Shown: positions 26,178 through 35,138 of the stretch, in pieces | Layout: each line of letters starts with the position of its first letter | Numbering within the stretch: position 1 is the first letter of the stretch | Assembly (NCBI RefSeq): GCF_036688685.1 | Contig: NZ_JAQQPS010000002.1 | Location: 186,001 to 250,000 of the forward strand | Direction of reading: 5' to 3' | Length of the DNA: 64,000 bases | Source of the DNA: JALYUM01 sp036688685 | Lineage (GTDB): Bacteria; Pseudomonadota; Gammaproteobacteria; Burkholderiales; Burkholderiaceae_D | Translations under genes and position numbers: made by a program | The notes under the pieces: model-generated | Databases searched by the model: none | What the model was told of the DNA's origin: nothing | The model's input: the letters and a program-made list of their open reading frames with translations, nothing else

Positions 26178-26783
26178 ATGAAAACTGCTGCCGAGATCGC
26201 ATCGGTACTGGCGGGCTACCACCCCGAGGTCCTGATCATTGCCGGCAGCGCCGGCGGCGTTGACGCGCTCCTCAAATTGTTGCCGCAGCTGCCACCGCGC
26301 TTCAGTTTGCCAGTGATTTGCATCCTGCACGTGCCAGGCGACCGTGACAGTCGCCTGGCCGAATTGTTCGACGCGCGCCTGGTTGCGCCGGTGAAGGAGG
26401 CGCACGACAAATTGCCGGTGGCAGGAGGCGCGGTGTATTTCGCGCCGTCCGGCTACCACCTGTCGATCGAGCGCGACCACGCGTTTTCGCTCAGCTGCGA
26501 GGCGCCGGTGCACTTTGCCCGTCCAGCCATCGACGTGCTGCTCGAGTCGGCGGCCGACGCGTATGGCCCCGGCCTCGCGGCCATCTTGCTGACCGGCGCC
26601 AACGCCGATGGCGCGGCCGGCATGGCGCGCGTGCACCAGCGCGGCGGCTTGACCGTCGTGCAAGATCCGGCGGAGGCACAGGCCAGTACCATGCCTGAAT
26701 CCGCCATCAAACGTAGTCCACCCGACCTGATTCTGCCGCTGGTCCAGATCGGTGCGTTGTTCCCCCTGTTGGAGAAGTCATGA
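26178..26783 (+). CDS. stand-alone CheB-type methylesterase domain
   Basis: A 201-residue protein containing only the CheB catalytic domain. The predicted triad is S24 (AGSAGG), H51 (CILHVPG) and D144 (TGANADGAAG). There is no N-terminal receiver domain, so its activity would not be controlled by CheA-type phosphorylation of the same chain. It lies 35 bases after CheR and overlaps the following kinase by 4 bases. It presumably reverses CheR methylation within the same module. Confidence 0.88.
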   Translation: MKTAAEIASVLAGYHPEVLIIAGSAGGVDALLKLLPQLPPRFSLPVICILHVPGDRDSRLAELFDARLVAPVKEAHDKLPVAGGAVYFAPSGYHLSIERDHAFSLSCEAPVHFARPAIDVLLESAADAYGPGLAAILLTGANADGAAGMARVHQRGGLTVVQDPAEAQASTMPESAIKRSPPDLILPLVQIGALFPLLEKS

Positions 26784-28006
26784 GCGATAAACCAAGCAAG
26801 TTGCTGATCGTGGACGATTTGCCGCAAAACCTGCGTGCCCTGGAGGCATTGATTCGCGGAGAACAGCGCCAGGTGATCCAGGCCAGTTCCGGCGATGAAG
26901 CGCTGGCGCTGTTGCTCGAACACGAATTCGCGCTGGCCATCCTCGACGTGCAGATGCCTGGCATGGATGGTTTTGAGCTGGCTGAACTGATGCGCAGTAC
27001 CGAGCGCACCCGGAATATCCCGATCGTCTTCGTCAGCGCCGCCGGGCGCGAGCTCAATTACGCTTTCAAGGGCTACGAAACCGGCGCTGTCGATTTCCTG
27101 TACAAGCCGCTGGACCCGGACGCGGTGCGCGGCAAGGTCAATGTGTTCGTTGCACTCGACCAGCAGCGGCGCGAGACCCAACTCCAAATGGCGGCGCTGG
27201 AACGCAGCCGGCGCGAGCAGGAAGTGCTGCTGCGCGAGCTGGGCGATACCCAGCTCGAACTGCAACGCTCGCTGCACATGCGCGACGAATTCATGTCGCT
27301 GGTGGCGCACGAACTGCGCACGCCCCTCAATACCCTGTTCCTGGAAACCCAGATGCGCACGCTGCACGTCAAGCGCGGCAATATGGCGGCCTTCGGCCAG
27401 GAGCAAATGAGCGGCATGGTCAAGCGCGACGAGCGCCAGATCAAGGCCATGATCCGCCTCATCGATGACATGCTGGACGTGTCGCGCATGCGCAGCGGTA
27501 CCTTGTCGATCCGTCCCGTCCAGGTCGAGCTGGTGGAATTGCTGGAACGGGTGGTTGCCGATTTGTCCTTGCACGCGGGCGCTACCGGCAGCACGGTCAC
27601 CTTGTTGCCGCATACGCCGGTACAGGGACGCTGGGACGAGTTCCGCATCGAACAGGTGATCGTCAACCTGTTGACCAATGCGCTGCGCTACGGCAACGGG
27701 CGTCCGGTGGAAGTGAGCATTCACGAACTGGATGCGGCGGTGCGCATCGACGTGCGCGACCAGGGCCGCGGGATCGACCCGGCCGACATGGAACGCATCT
27801 TCGAGCCGTTCGAGCGCGGCGTGGCGACGGGCGAGTTGAAGGGCCTGGGCCTGGGCTTGTACATCTCGCGCCAGCTGGCGGCATCGCACGGCGGCAAGCT
27901 GACCGTGGCCAGCGAGGTGGGCAAGGGTTCCACTTTTACATTGGTACTGCCCTGCAACGACAAGCTGACCGCTGCGGACTCGCCCGCCATCACCTCCGCC
28001 GCCTGA
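26780..28006 (+). CDS. response regulator-histidine kinase hybrid (REC-HisKA-HATPase)
   Basis: A 408-residue soluble kinase without membrane helices. An N-terminal receiver domain (LLIVDDLPQ; acceptor D56 in LDVQMPGMDGF) is followed by a coiled coil (about 120-165). The HisKA H177 lies in LVAHELRTPLN, and the ATPase domain has GLGLGLYISRQLA. The REC-first order suggests that it receives phosphate from another kinase, likely the hybrid kinase that starts this operon. It then passes the signal to an unseen regulator. The ATGA overlap with cheB shows coupling. A CheR-CheB-kinase set without MCP or CheW suggests methylation-modulated two-component signalling rather than chemotaxis. Confidence 0.88.
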   Translation: MSDKPSKLLIVDDLPQNLRALEALIRGEQRQVIQASSGDEALALLLEHEFALAILDVQMPGMDGFELAELMRSTERTRNIPIVFVSAAGRELNYAFKGYETGAVDFLYKPLDPDAVRGKVNVFVALDQQRRETQLQMAALERSRREQEVLLRELGDTQLELQRSLHMRDEFMSLVAHELRTPLNTLFLETQMRTLHVKRGNMAAFGQEQMSGMVKRDERQIKAMIRLIDDMLDVSRMRSGTLSIRPVQVELVELLERVVADLSLHAGATGSTVTLLPHTPVQGRWDEFRIEQVIVNLLTNALRYGNGRPVEVSIHELDAAVRIDVRDQGRGIDPADMERIFEPFERGVATGELKGLGLGLYISRQLAASHGGKLTVASEVGKGSTFTLVLPCNDKLTAADSPAITSAA

Positions 28007-28043
28007 GCCAGGCGGCCGCGCATGGTCGCGTCAGCTCTGCGTT

Positions 28044-28109
28044 ATAGTCAAAATCAATCGAACTTATCCGTTCAATCAATTTCCCAATTTCATCCAAGCC
28101 GGCTACACT
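28044..28109 (+). promoter_or_regulatory. ahpC promoter with candidate OxyR-binding site
   Basis: Four tetramers spaced by exactly 7 bases (ATAG 28044, CAAT 28055, ATCC 28066, CAAT 28077) match the OxyR consensus ATAG-N7-CTAT-N7-ATAG-N7-CTAT at 12 of 16 positions. The site abuts a poor -35 (28081-28086), with a -10 TACACT at 28104-28109, 17 bases apart. This is the geometry of an OxyR-activated promoter. OxyR control of ahpC is known in other bacteria; here it is inferred from sequence. Confidence 0.5.
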
Positions 28110-28148
28110 AGCCTTCATTGCAGTTCCAACCACCACCCAGGAGATTAC

Positions 28149-28712
28149 ATGTCCCTTATCAATTCCACCGTCAAGCCATTCAAAGCCACCGCTTACCACG
28201 CTGGCAAATTCATCGATCTGACTGAAGAGAACTTCATCGGTTCGTGGTCGGTTGTCATGTTCTACCCAGCCGACTTCACCTTCGTCTGCCCAACCGAACT
28301 CGAAGACCTGGCCGACTTCCAGCCAGAATTCGCCAAAATGGGCGTGAACGTGTACGGCGTTTCGACCGACAGCCACTTCGCGCACAAAGCATGGCACGAC
28401 ACGTCGGACGCCATCAAAAAGGTCAACTACCCGTTGATCGGCGACCCAACCGGCATTCTGGCCCGTAACTTCGAAGTCATGATCGAAGAAGAAGGCATGG
28501 CACTGCGCGGTACCTTCGTGATCAATCCAGAAGGCCAGATCAAGCTGATGGAAGTGCATGACAACGGTATTGGCCGTGACGCTTCGGAACTGATGCGCAA
28601 AGTCAAAGCTGCCCAGTACGTCGCTGCCCACCCAGGCGAAGTGTGCCCAGCCAAGTGGACCGAAGGCGCTGCAACCTTGACCCCATCGCTGGACCTGGTT
28701 GGCAAGATCTAA
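28149..28712 (+). CDS. ahpC: alkyl hydroperoxide reductase subunit C (typical 2-Cys peroxiredoxin)
   Basis: A 187-residue peroxiredoxin that reduces H2O2, alkyl hydroperoxides and peroxynitrite in the cytoplasm. The peroxidatic cysteine is C47 in FTFVCPTE and the resolving cysteine is C166 in GEVCPAKW, positions matching E. coli AhpC. The full length and the PTLAHAGEVCP-like C-terminal segment identify the AhpC class. An AGGAG sits 7 bases before the ATG. Codon choice is more even than in neighbours (many cca proline codons), which suggests high expression. AhpF, its reductase, follows 75 bases downstream. Confidence 0.96.
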   Translation: MSLINSTVKPFKATAYHAGKFIDLTEENFIGSWSVVMFYPADFTFVCPTELEDLADFQPEFAKMGVNVYGVSTDSHFAHKAWHDTSDAIKKVNYPLIGDPTGILARNFEVMIEEEGMALRGTFVINPEGQIKLMEVHDNGIGRDASELMRKVKAAQYVAAHPGEVCPAKWTEGAATLTPSLDLVGKI

Positions 28713-28733
28713 GTAATTAGTAAGTGCATTGCA

Positions 28734-28755
28734 TGCCGGGCCGTGTGGCCCGGCA
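28734..28755 (+). terminator. intergenic hairpin between ahpC and ahpF (attenuator or mRNA-processing stem)
   Basis: A perfect 9-bp GC-rich stem, tgccgggcc (28734-28742) with ggcccggca (28747-28755), and a 4-base loop. No T-run follows, so full termination is unlikely. It may stabilise the upstream ahpC message or reduce ahpF expression relative to ahpC. Confidence 0.55.
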
Positions 28756-28787
28756 ATTGAATCGAATACAGTAAAGGAAGACCCATC

Positions 28788-30377
28788 ATGCTGGACGCAA
28801 CCCTCAAGCAACAGTTGCAAGCTTATTTGCAAAAAGTGGTGCAACCGATTGAGATCGTTGCATCGCTCGATGATTCGCCTAAATCGCGTGAAATGCACTC
28901 CTTGCTCCAGGAGATCATTCCGCTAAGCGACAAAATTACCCTGGTTGAGCGCTACGACGACAATGAGCGCAAGCCATCGTTCTCGATCAACCGCCCGAAT
29001 TCCGATGTCGGCGTGCGTTTCGCCGGCATCCCGCTGGGCCACGAGTTCACCTCGCTGGTGCTGGCGCTGCTGCAAGTCGGTGGCCACCCGATCAAGTTTG
29101 ACGAAGCGACGATTGAACAGATCCGCAACCTCGACGGCGACTACGCCTTCGAGACCTTTATTTCGCTGTCGTGCCACAACTGCCCGGAAGTCGTGCAGGC
29201 ACTTAACTCGATGTCCATCATCAACCCGCGCATCAAGGTCACGACGATCGATGGCGGCGTGTTCCCGGCCGAAGTCGAAGCGCGCCAGATCATGGCTGTG
29301 CCGATGATGTTCCTCAACGGCGAACACTTTGGCCAGGGCCGCACCGGCGTGGAAGAAATTCTCGCCAAACTCGACACCGGCGCCGGCGCCCGCAAAGCCG
29401 AACTGTTGTCGCAGAAAGATGTCTTCGATGTGCTCATCGTTGGCGGCGGTCCGGCCGGTGCGGCAGCGGCAATTTATGCCGCCCGTAAAGGTATCCGTAC
29501 CGGCGTGCTGGCCGACCGTTTCGGCGGCCAGGTGCTCGATACGCTGGCCATCGAGAACTTCGTATCCATGAAGGAAACCGACGGCCCGAAATTCGCGGTC
29601 GCCCTGGAAGAGCACGTCAAGCAATACGAAGTCGACATCATGAATACCCAGCGCGCCAGTAAGCTGACGCCAGGTAAATTGATCGAGATTACGACGGAGA
29701 CCGGTGCCGTGCTGAAAAGCAAGACAGTGATCCTGGCAACCGGCGCCCGCTGGCGCGAAATCAATGTGCCGGGTGAACAGGAATACCGTAACCACGGGGT
29801 AGCCTATTGCCCGCACTGCGACGGTCCGCTGTTCAAGGGCAAGCGCGTGTCGGTTATCGGCGGCGGCAACTCTGGCGTGGAAGCGGCGATCGACCTGGCT
29901 GGCCTGGTGGGACATGTGACGCTGGTGGAATTCGGCGCGGAACTGCGCGCTGATGCGGTGCTGGTGCGCAAGTTGCACAGCCTGAAAAACGTCACCGTGA
30001 TCACCTCGGCGCAAACCACCGAGATTCTCGGCGATGGCCAGAAAGTCAGCGGCATGACCTACAACGATCGGGTTTCTGGCGAGTCGCACAAAATCGACCT
30101 GGAAGGCGTGTTCGTGCAGATCGGCCTGATCCCGAATACCGAATGGCTGAAAGGCACGCTGGCCCTGTCGCGGCATGGCGAAATCGAAGTCGATGCCCGT
30201 GGCCAGACCTCATTGCCAGGCGTGTTTGCTGCCGGCGACGTGACAACGGTGCCGTTCAAGCAGATTGTGATTGCAGTGGGTGAGGGTGCCAAGGCTTCGC
30301 TTTCAGCCTTCGATCACCTGATGCGCACACCGGCGGAAGAAGAGACTGCGGATGTGCCAGTCGCGATTGCTGCGTAA
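28788..30377 (+). CDS. ahpF: alkyl hydroperoxide reductase subunit F
   Basis: A 529-residue FAD- and NAD(P)H-dependent disulfide reductase that recycles AhpC. The N-terminal double-thioredoxin domain holds C129-x-x-C132 (SCHNC). The FAD motif is VGGGPAGAAAAIYAARKG. The thioredoxin-reductase-like part has YCPHC with C341/C344 and the NAD motif VIGGGNSGVEAA. The C-terminal FAD motif is GVFAAGDVTTVPFKQI. Length and all redox cysteines match E. coli AhpF. It is co-transcribed with ahpC and ends at a terminator. Confidence 0.96.
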   Translation: MLDATLKQQLQAYLQKVVQPIEIVASLDDSPKSREMHSLLQEIIPLSDKITLVERYDDNERKPSFSINRPNSDVGVRFAGIPLGHEFTSLVLALLQVGGHPIKFDEATIEQIRNLDGDYAFETFISLSCHNCPEVVQALNSMSIINPRIKVTTIDGGVFPAEVEARQIMAVPMMFLNGEHFGQGRTGVEEILAKLDTGAGARKAELLSQKDVFDVLIVGGGPAGAAAAIYAARKGIRTGVLADRFGGQVLDTLAIENFVSMKETDGPKFAVALEEHVKQYEVDIMNTQRASKLTPGKLIEITTETGAVLKSKTVILATGARWREINVPGEQEYRNHGVAYCPHCDGPLFKGKRVSVIGGGNSGVEAAIDLAGLVGHVTLVEFGAELRADAVLVRKLHSLKNVTVITSAQTTEILGDGQKVSGMTYNDRVSGESHKIDLEGVFVQIGLIPNTEWLKGTLALSRHGEIEVDARGQTSLPGVFAAGDVTTVPFKQIVIAVGEGAKASLSAFDHLMRTPAEEETADVPVAIAA

Positions 30378-30409
30378 GCTGTTGAGATACCGGTAAGACG
30401 TCGTACTTG

Positions 30410-30437
30410 ATCCTGCCTTCGGGCGGGATTTTTTTTG
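30410..30437 (+). terminator. Rho-independent terminator after ahpF
   Basis: An 8-bp stem (30410-30417 with 30422-30429, one T-G pair) is closed by a TTCG tetraloop and followed by eight T. Confidence 0.85.
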
Positions 30438-30450
30438 AACTGCTGAAAAA

Positions 30451-30570
30451 TCAGTGCACGAACAGCAGCGCGCCGCTGCCCAAGGCCTCGCTCTGGCAGA
30501 TGGTCCACGTTGCAACGCTGGCAAGTGCAACACTCAGGGCGGCCCAAGTAATTGGCAAGTTGCGCATCAT
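30451..30570 (-). CDS. putative 39-residue single-pass membrane peptide
   Basis: A short minus-strand gene. It starts with a double ATG at 30570, with GGAG 7 bases upstream (30578-30581), a good ribosome-binding site. The peptide begins MMRNLPITWAALSV, is hydrophobic through residue about 24, and ends SGALLFVH. It could be a single membrane helix or a cleaved signal peptide. I do not recognise a family. It converges on the ahpF terminator, whose stem may also serve it. Conservation in related genomes would decide whether it is real. Confidence 0.5.
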   Translation of the reverse strand: MMRNLPITWAALSVALASVATWTICQSEALGSGALLFVH

Positions 30571-30731
30571 GATTTTTCTCCGGTAAGACAGTGGACCAAC
30601 AATGAAGTCATGTTAGTTCAGGTTCTCAGAAGCAACTATCGGAGGAGTTTCCGCGACCTTGTAGGATTAGCACTCGCGCCGACGTATGGTTTCGCGAGGA
30701 TACCAAAAGTTGGCTTCCTACGAATGAGTTG

Positions 30732-30750
30732 GATGGTGTCCTATACCATC
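30732..30750. promoter_or_regulatory. inverted repeat upstream of the RecQ-led repair operon
   Basis: gatggt (30732-30737) and accatc (30745-30750) form a 6-bp inverted repeat with a 7-base spacer, centred 38 bases before the recQ-like start. It could be an operator or part of the promoter. No LexA-like box was found here. Confidence 0.25.
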
Positions 30751-30778
30751 ACGGTATTGTGCGTTTTACAGTGATGCC

Positions 30779-32488
30779 ATGACCCGATACGACACCACTC
30801 TCCTGCACAACGGCCAACTTGCCATGCGCCGTCATACGATCCGCCAATTGCTGCGCTCGGTGTTTCACGTCGAGCGCCTGCGCGGCGGCCAGCAACAAGT
30901 CATCGACAGCGTCCTGGATGGCCGTGACACGCTGGCGATCATGCCGACCGGCAGCGGAAAATCGCTTTGTTATCAAGTGCCTGCGCGCTTGCTGGGCGGT
31001 TTGACGGTGGTCATTTCGCCGCTGATTTCTCTGATGAAAGACCAGCAGGACGGCTTGCTGGAACTGGGCGTGCATGCGGTTCTGCTCAACAGTACCTTGA
31101 CGCGCGACGAGGAAGATGCGGCCCTGGCGTCGATTGGCAACGGTTGCGAAATCCTGTTCTGCACGCCCGAACGCTTTACCACGCCAGCGTTTCTCGCGGT
31201 GCTGGTGGCGACCAAAGTGACACTTGTCGTCGTCGATGAAGCCCACTGCATCTCGCACTGGGGCCACGATTTCCGGCCGGCTTACCTGCAAATGGCCGCC
31301 TCCATCGATGCACTGGGCAAGCCGCCCGTGCTGGCGCTGACGGCCACCGCCACCGACGATGTGATCCGCGATATCGGCAAGCAACTTGGCCGTCCCCGCA
31401 TGAAGGTGATTAACACCGGCATCTACCGCCAGAACCTGCACTACAACGTCGTGCAAGTGACCAGTACAAATGAAAAATACCAGCGCGCTTTGGCGCTGGT
31501 GCGCGCCACCGAAGGCGTCGGGATCATTTATGCGGCCACCGTCAAGGTTGTCGAAGAAATGTACGCCATCCTGCGCGAGGCGGGCGAGAGCGTCACGATT
31601 TATCACGGCAAACTGGCAGCGCGCGAGCGCAAGGCGCACCAGGATCTGTTCATGGATGGGGCGGCTCGCGTGATGGTGGCCACCAATGCATTTGGGATGG
31701 GCATCGACAAGAGCGATACGCGCTTCGTCGTGCACTTGCAAATCCCGCCCAACCTCGAAGCCTACTACCAGGAGTCGGGCCGCGCCGGCCGCGACGGCCT
31801 TGACGCCACCTGCACGCTGTTGTTCCTGCAGGACGACAAGCGTATCCAGCAATTTTTTCTGGCGAAACATTATCCCGACGTACCGGAACTGGCGATGGTG
31901 TACGAAACCGTGCGCGAACTGGCGCAAGACGCGCCGGTGACGTTTGCCCGGGTCGATGCGCTGGCTGAGGAATATGCCACCAGCAAGCTGAAAATCTGCC
32001 TGAAGATGCTCAAGGACGGCAAGCTGCTGAAACAGAACCGCAAGCTCGAATTCAGCCTGACCGCCAAGGCGCCGGACACGACCGTCCTTCAGGAACTGGC
32101 CGACATCTACGCCCTGAAACAGGAGCATGACAAGGAATCGCTGGAATCGATGGTGTCCTACGCCGTCAGCGGTTTTTGCCGCTGGAAAGTGCTGCTCGAC
32201 TATTTCTCCGACGAAGCGCCAGGCTTCGACAAGTGCTGCAAGTGCGATAACTGCCGCAATCCGCCGGTGCGCACGCTCACGCAAGAACTGCCGATCCGCG
32301 ACGACGAATTCGACCGCAGTTCGGCGATCGAGGTGGGGCCGATGTTTGCCATTGGCGACGCTGTCAAGGTAGCCAAGTACGATGCCGGGTCAGTCGCAGC
32401 CTTGGCCGGTGACCAGGTGACGATTGCCTTCCCGGACGGCGCACAACGCACGTTCATGGCAGACTTCGTGACAGCCGTACATTCATAA
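30779..32488 (+). CDS. recQ: RecQ-family ATP-dependent DNA helicase
   Basis: A 569-residue superfamily 2 helicase unwinding DNA 3' to 5'. Motif 0 (RGGQQQVIDSVLDG), Walker A MPTGSGKSLCYQ, DEAH box VVDEAHCISHWGHDFRPAY and motif VI (YYQESGRAGRDG) are all present. A zinc-binding subdomain carries CCKCDNC near residue 485. The C-terminus is shorter than in E. coli RecQ, and I see no HRDC domain. The next gene, a repair exonuclease, begins 10 bases after the stop, so RecQ appears to head the Exo-Lig-Lhr-phosphoesterase operon. Whether this is the genome's only recQ is unknown. Confidence 0.88.
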   Translation: MTRYDTTLLHNGQLAMRRHTIRQLLRSVFHVERLRGGQQQVIDSVLDGRDTLAIMPTGSGKSLCYQVPARLLGGLTVVISPLISLMKDQQDGLLELGVHAVLLNSTLTRDEEDAALASIGNGCEILFCTPERFTTPAFLAVLVATKVTLVVVDEAHCISHWGHDFRPAYLQMAASIDALGKPPVLALTATATDDVIRDIGKQLGRPRMKVINTGIYRQNLHYNVVQVTSTNEKYQRALALVRATEGVGIIYAATVKVVEEMYAILREAGESVTIYHGKLAARERKAHQDLFMDGAARVMVATNAFGMGIDKSDTRFVVHLQIPPNLEAYYQESGRAGRDGLDATCTLLFLQDDKRIQQFFLAKHYPDVPELAMVYETVRELAQDAPVTFARVDALAEEYATSKLKICLKMLKDGKLLKQNRKLEFSLTAKAPDTTVLQELADIYALKQEHDKESLESMVSYAVSGFCRWKVLLDYFSDEAPGFDKCCKCDNCRNPPVRTLTQELPIRDDEFDRSSAIEVGPMFAIGDAVKVAKYDAGSVAALAGDQVTIAFPDGAQRTFMADFVTAVHS

Positions 32489-32497
32489 AGGGTATCG

Positions 32498-33517
32498 ATG
32501 GGAGACATGGTCGTCGTTCGCAAGGAAGGTCTGTACTGCGTTCCAGGAAATTTTTATATCGACCCGTGGCGTCCCGTGGACCGGGCTGTCATCACGCATG
32601 CGCACGGCGACCACGCCCGGGTCGGCCACGGCCACTATCTGGCGGCCGCGCCTGGCGTCGATATCCTGCGCGTGCGGCTGGGCGAGATCACCATCGACGG
32701 CCTCGCATACGGCGAGCGGATCACCCACAACGGCGTGACTATCTCCCTGCACCCGGCTGGCCACGTGCTCGGTTCGGCGCAGGTGCGCATGGAATGTGGC
32801 GGTGAAGTCTGGGTGGCGTCGGGTGATTACAAGGTCGAGCCGGATGTCACCTGCGCCCCGTTCGAGCCGGTGCGCTGCGACACCTTCATCACCGAGTCGA
32901 CGTTTGGGTTGCCGATCTATCGCTGGCAAAAGCAGCAGGACGTCTTTGACGACATCAATGCATGGTGGCGCAAGAACGCGGAGCAGGGGCGAGCCAGCGT
33001 GGTGTTTGCGTACTCGTTCGGCAAGGCGCAGCGCATCCTGTCGGGGCTGGACGCGAGCATCGGTCCCATCGTCTGTCACGGTTCGGTGGAACCCTTGAAT
33101 CGCGTGTACCGCGCCGGCGGCGTCGCTCTGCCGCCCACCGTGCTGGTCACCGATATCGACAAGGCGGCCCTGAAAACGGCGCTGGTGATTGCGCCGCCGT
33201 CGGCCTCCGGCTCGACCTGGATGCGCCGCTTCGGCGACTACAGCGATGCGTTTGCCAGCGGCTGGATGCTGCTGCGCGGCGCACGCCGGCGCCGTGGCGT
33301 CGACCGCGGGTTCGTCTTGTCCGACCACGCCGACTGGCCCGGCCTGATGAGCGCGATTAAAGCGACCGAGGCCGAAAAAGTCATCGTCACGCACGGTTCA
33401 ATTCCGACCATGGTGCGCTGGTTGTGCCAGCAGGGCTACGATGCCAAGGGTTTCGATACCGAGTACGGCGATGAGGACGAAGCGGTCGCACCCGAGAAGG
33501 TGTCTGCCGATGCGTGA
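32498..33517 (+). CDS. ligase-associated MBL-fold DNA exonuclease
   Basis: A 339-residue metallo-beta-lactamase/beta-CASP-type nuclease. The metal motif THAHGDH gives H34, H36, D38 and H39. Later HPAGHVLGSAQ, SGDYKVEPD and FVLSDHADWPGL supply the remaining metal and beta-CASP residues. It belongs to the exonuclease family found beside ATP-dependent ligase and Lhr-type helicase. It is thought to process DNA ends in that DNA-damage pathway. AAAGGG precedes the ATG. Its last 8 bases overlap the ligase start. Confidence 0.88.
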   Translation: MGDMVVVRKEGLYCVPGNFYIDPWRPVDRAVITHAHGDHARVGHGHYLAAAPGVDILRVRLGEITIDGLAYGERITHNGVTISLHPAGHVLGSAQVRMECGGEVWVASGDYKVEPDVTCAPFEPVRCDTFITESTFGLPIYRWQKQQDVFDDINAWWRKNAEQGRASVVFAYSFGKAQRILSGLDASIGPIVCHGSVEPLNRVYRAGGVALPPTVLVTDIDKAALKTALVIAPPSASGSTWMRRFGDYSDAFASGWMLLRGARRRRGVDRGFVLSDHADWPGLMSAIKATEAEKVIVTHGSIPTMVRWLCQQGYDAKGFDTEYGDEDEAVAPEKVSADA

Positions 33518-35138
33518 ATTTGCCCGCCTCTACGCAGAACTCGACGAGACCACCGCCACCAACCGCAAGCTCGACGCCCTGCAGCAGTATTTTGCTTCCG
33601 CCTCGCCCGAGAACGCCGCCTGGGCCGTGTATTTTCTTGCCGGCGGCAAGCCGCGCCAGGCCGTGCCTTCCAAATTGCTGCGCGCCTTCGCCATCGAATA
33701 CGCCATGCTCGACGACTGGCTGTTCGAAGAGTGCTACCAGGCTGTCGGCGACCTGGCCGAGACGGTGGCGCTGGTGTTGCCGCCACCCGAACACGAAAGC
33801 GACGTCGGCCTGGCGGTGTGGATGGAAGAGCGCATCGGCCCGCTGCGCGGCGCCGATCCGGGGACCATCCGTGACAAGCTGTTGTCGTATTTTGACGAAC
33901 TGACGGCGCGCGAGCGCTTCCTGCTCATCAAACTGATCGGCGGCGGGTTTCGCGTGGGCGTCTCGAAACTGCTGGTCACGCGCGCACTGTCGTCGCTGGC
34001 GGCCGTCGACAGCAAGCTGATTGCCCAGCGCCTGATGGGCTGGACCGATGGCAGCGTGGCGCCCACTGCGGCGGGCTTTATACGCTTGATTGCCGCGCAG
34101 TCTGACGACGAACACAAGCTGCGCGGTGGCCAGCCGTTTCCGTTTTTTTTGGCGCACCAGCTGCAGGGCGATCCGGCCGCGCTGGGCGAGGTCGCCGATT
34201 GGCAGGTCGAGTGGAAATACGACGGCATCCGTGCGCAGCTGGTGCGGCGCAGCGCCGAGAGTTATGTCTGGTCGCGCGGCGAAGACTTGATTACCGAGCG
34301 CTTCCCCGAAATTGCGGCGATCCAGGTACCGGAAGGGACCGTCATCGACGGCGAGATCCTTGTGTGGCGCGGCGGGCCGGCACCCTTCGCCGACCTGCAG
34401 AAACGCATCGGCCGCAAAACCTTGTCCGCCAAGCTGCTGGCCGAACTGCCGGCCGTGTTATTGGCCTACGACTTGCTCGAACGCGATGGCGTCGACCTGC
34501 GCGCGCTGCCCCAGCACGAGCGCCGCGCCTTGCTCGAGACGCTGGTACGCGATGCCGCGCAGCCGGCCTTGCAGATCTCCCCGCTGGTCGAGGCGGATGA
34601 TTGGGACGCGCTGGCTGCCACGCGCACCGGGTCGCGCGCACGCGGCGTGGAAGGCATGATGCTCAAGGCGAAGAACGCCCAGTACGGCGTGGGCCGCACC
34701 AAGGATGTCGGCACCTGGTGGAAGTGGAAGGTCGACCCATACGCCATCGACGCGGTGCTGATCTACGCGCAGGCGGGCCACGGTCGGCGCGCGTCACTGT
34801 ACACCGACTACACGTTCGCGGTGTGGGACTTCGACGAAGCAGGGGCGAGGAAGCTGGTGCCGTTTGCGAAAGCCTATTCGGGCCTGACCGATGCGGAGAT
34901 TGCCAACGTCGACAACGCGATCCGCAAGACCACGATCGAAAAATTCGGACCGGTGCGCTCGGTGAAACCGTCGATGGTGTTCGAGATCGGTTTTGAGGGC
35001 ATCGCGCTGTCGACCCGGCACAAGGCGGGCATCGCGGTGCGCTTTCCGCGCATCCTGCGCCAGCGCCTGGATAAAACCGTGGACGATGCCGATAGCCTCG
35101 ATACGCTCAAGGGCTTGTTGGCTGCAGCCGCCACATGA
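33510..35138 (+). CDS. ATP-dependent DNA ligase (repair-associated)
   Basis: A 542-residue ATP-dependent ligase. An N-terminal helical DNA-binding domain (about 1-200) is followed by the nucleotidyltransferase motif I VEWKYDGIRAQ, with K236 as the adenylated lysine. Motif III-like VIDGEILVWRG, motif IV EGMMLKAKNAQYGVG and motif V WWKWKVDPY follow. The OB domain ends in GIAVRFPRILRQR. The ATG at 33510 is inside the exonuclease gene (8-base overlap). An in-frame upstream extension to 33441 would lie fully within the exonuclease and is rejected. It seals nicks, probably after end processing by its operon partners. Confidence 0.9.
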   Translation: MREFARLYAELDETTATNRKLDALQQYFASASPENAAWAVYFLAGGKPRQAVPSKLLRAFAIEYAMLDDWLFEECYQAVGDLAETVALVLPPPEHESDVGLAVWMEERIGPLRGADPGTIRDKLLSYFDELTARERFLLIKLIGGGFRVGVSKLLVTRALSSLAAVDSKLIAQRLMGWTDGSVAPTAAGFIRLIAAQSDDEHKLRGGQPFPFFLAHQLQGDPAALGEVADWQVEWKYDGIRAQLVRRSAESYVWSRGEDLITERFPEIAAIQVPEGTVIDGEILVWRGGPAPFADLQKRIGRKTLSAKLLAELPAVLLAYDLLERDGVDLRALPQHERRALLETLVRDAAQPALQISPLVEADDWDALAATRTGSRARGVEGMMLKAKNAQYGVGRTKDVGTWWKWKVDPYAIDAVLIYAQAGHGRRASLYTDYTFAVWDFDEAGARKLVPFAKAYSGLTDAEIANVDNAIRKTTIEKFGPVRSVKPSMVFEIGFEGIALSTRHKAGIAVRFPRILRQRLDKTVDDADSLDTLKGLLAAAAT

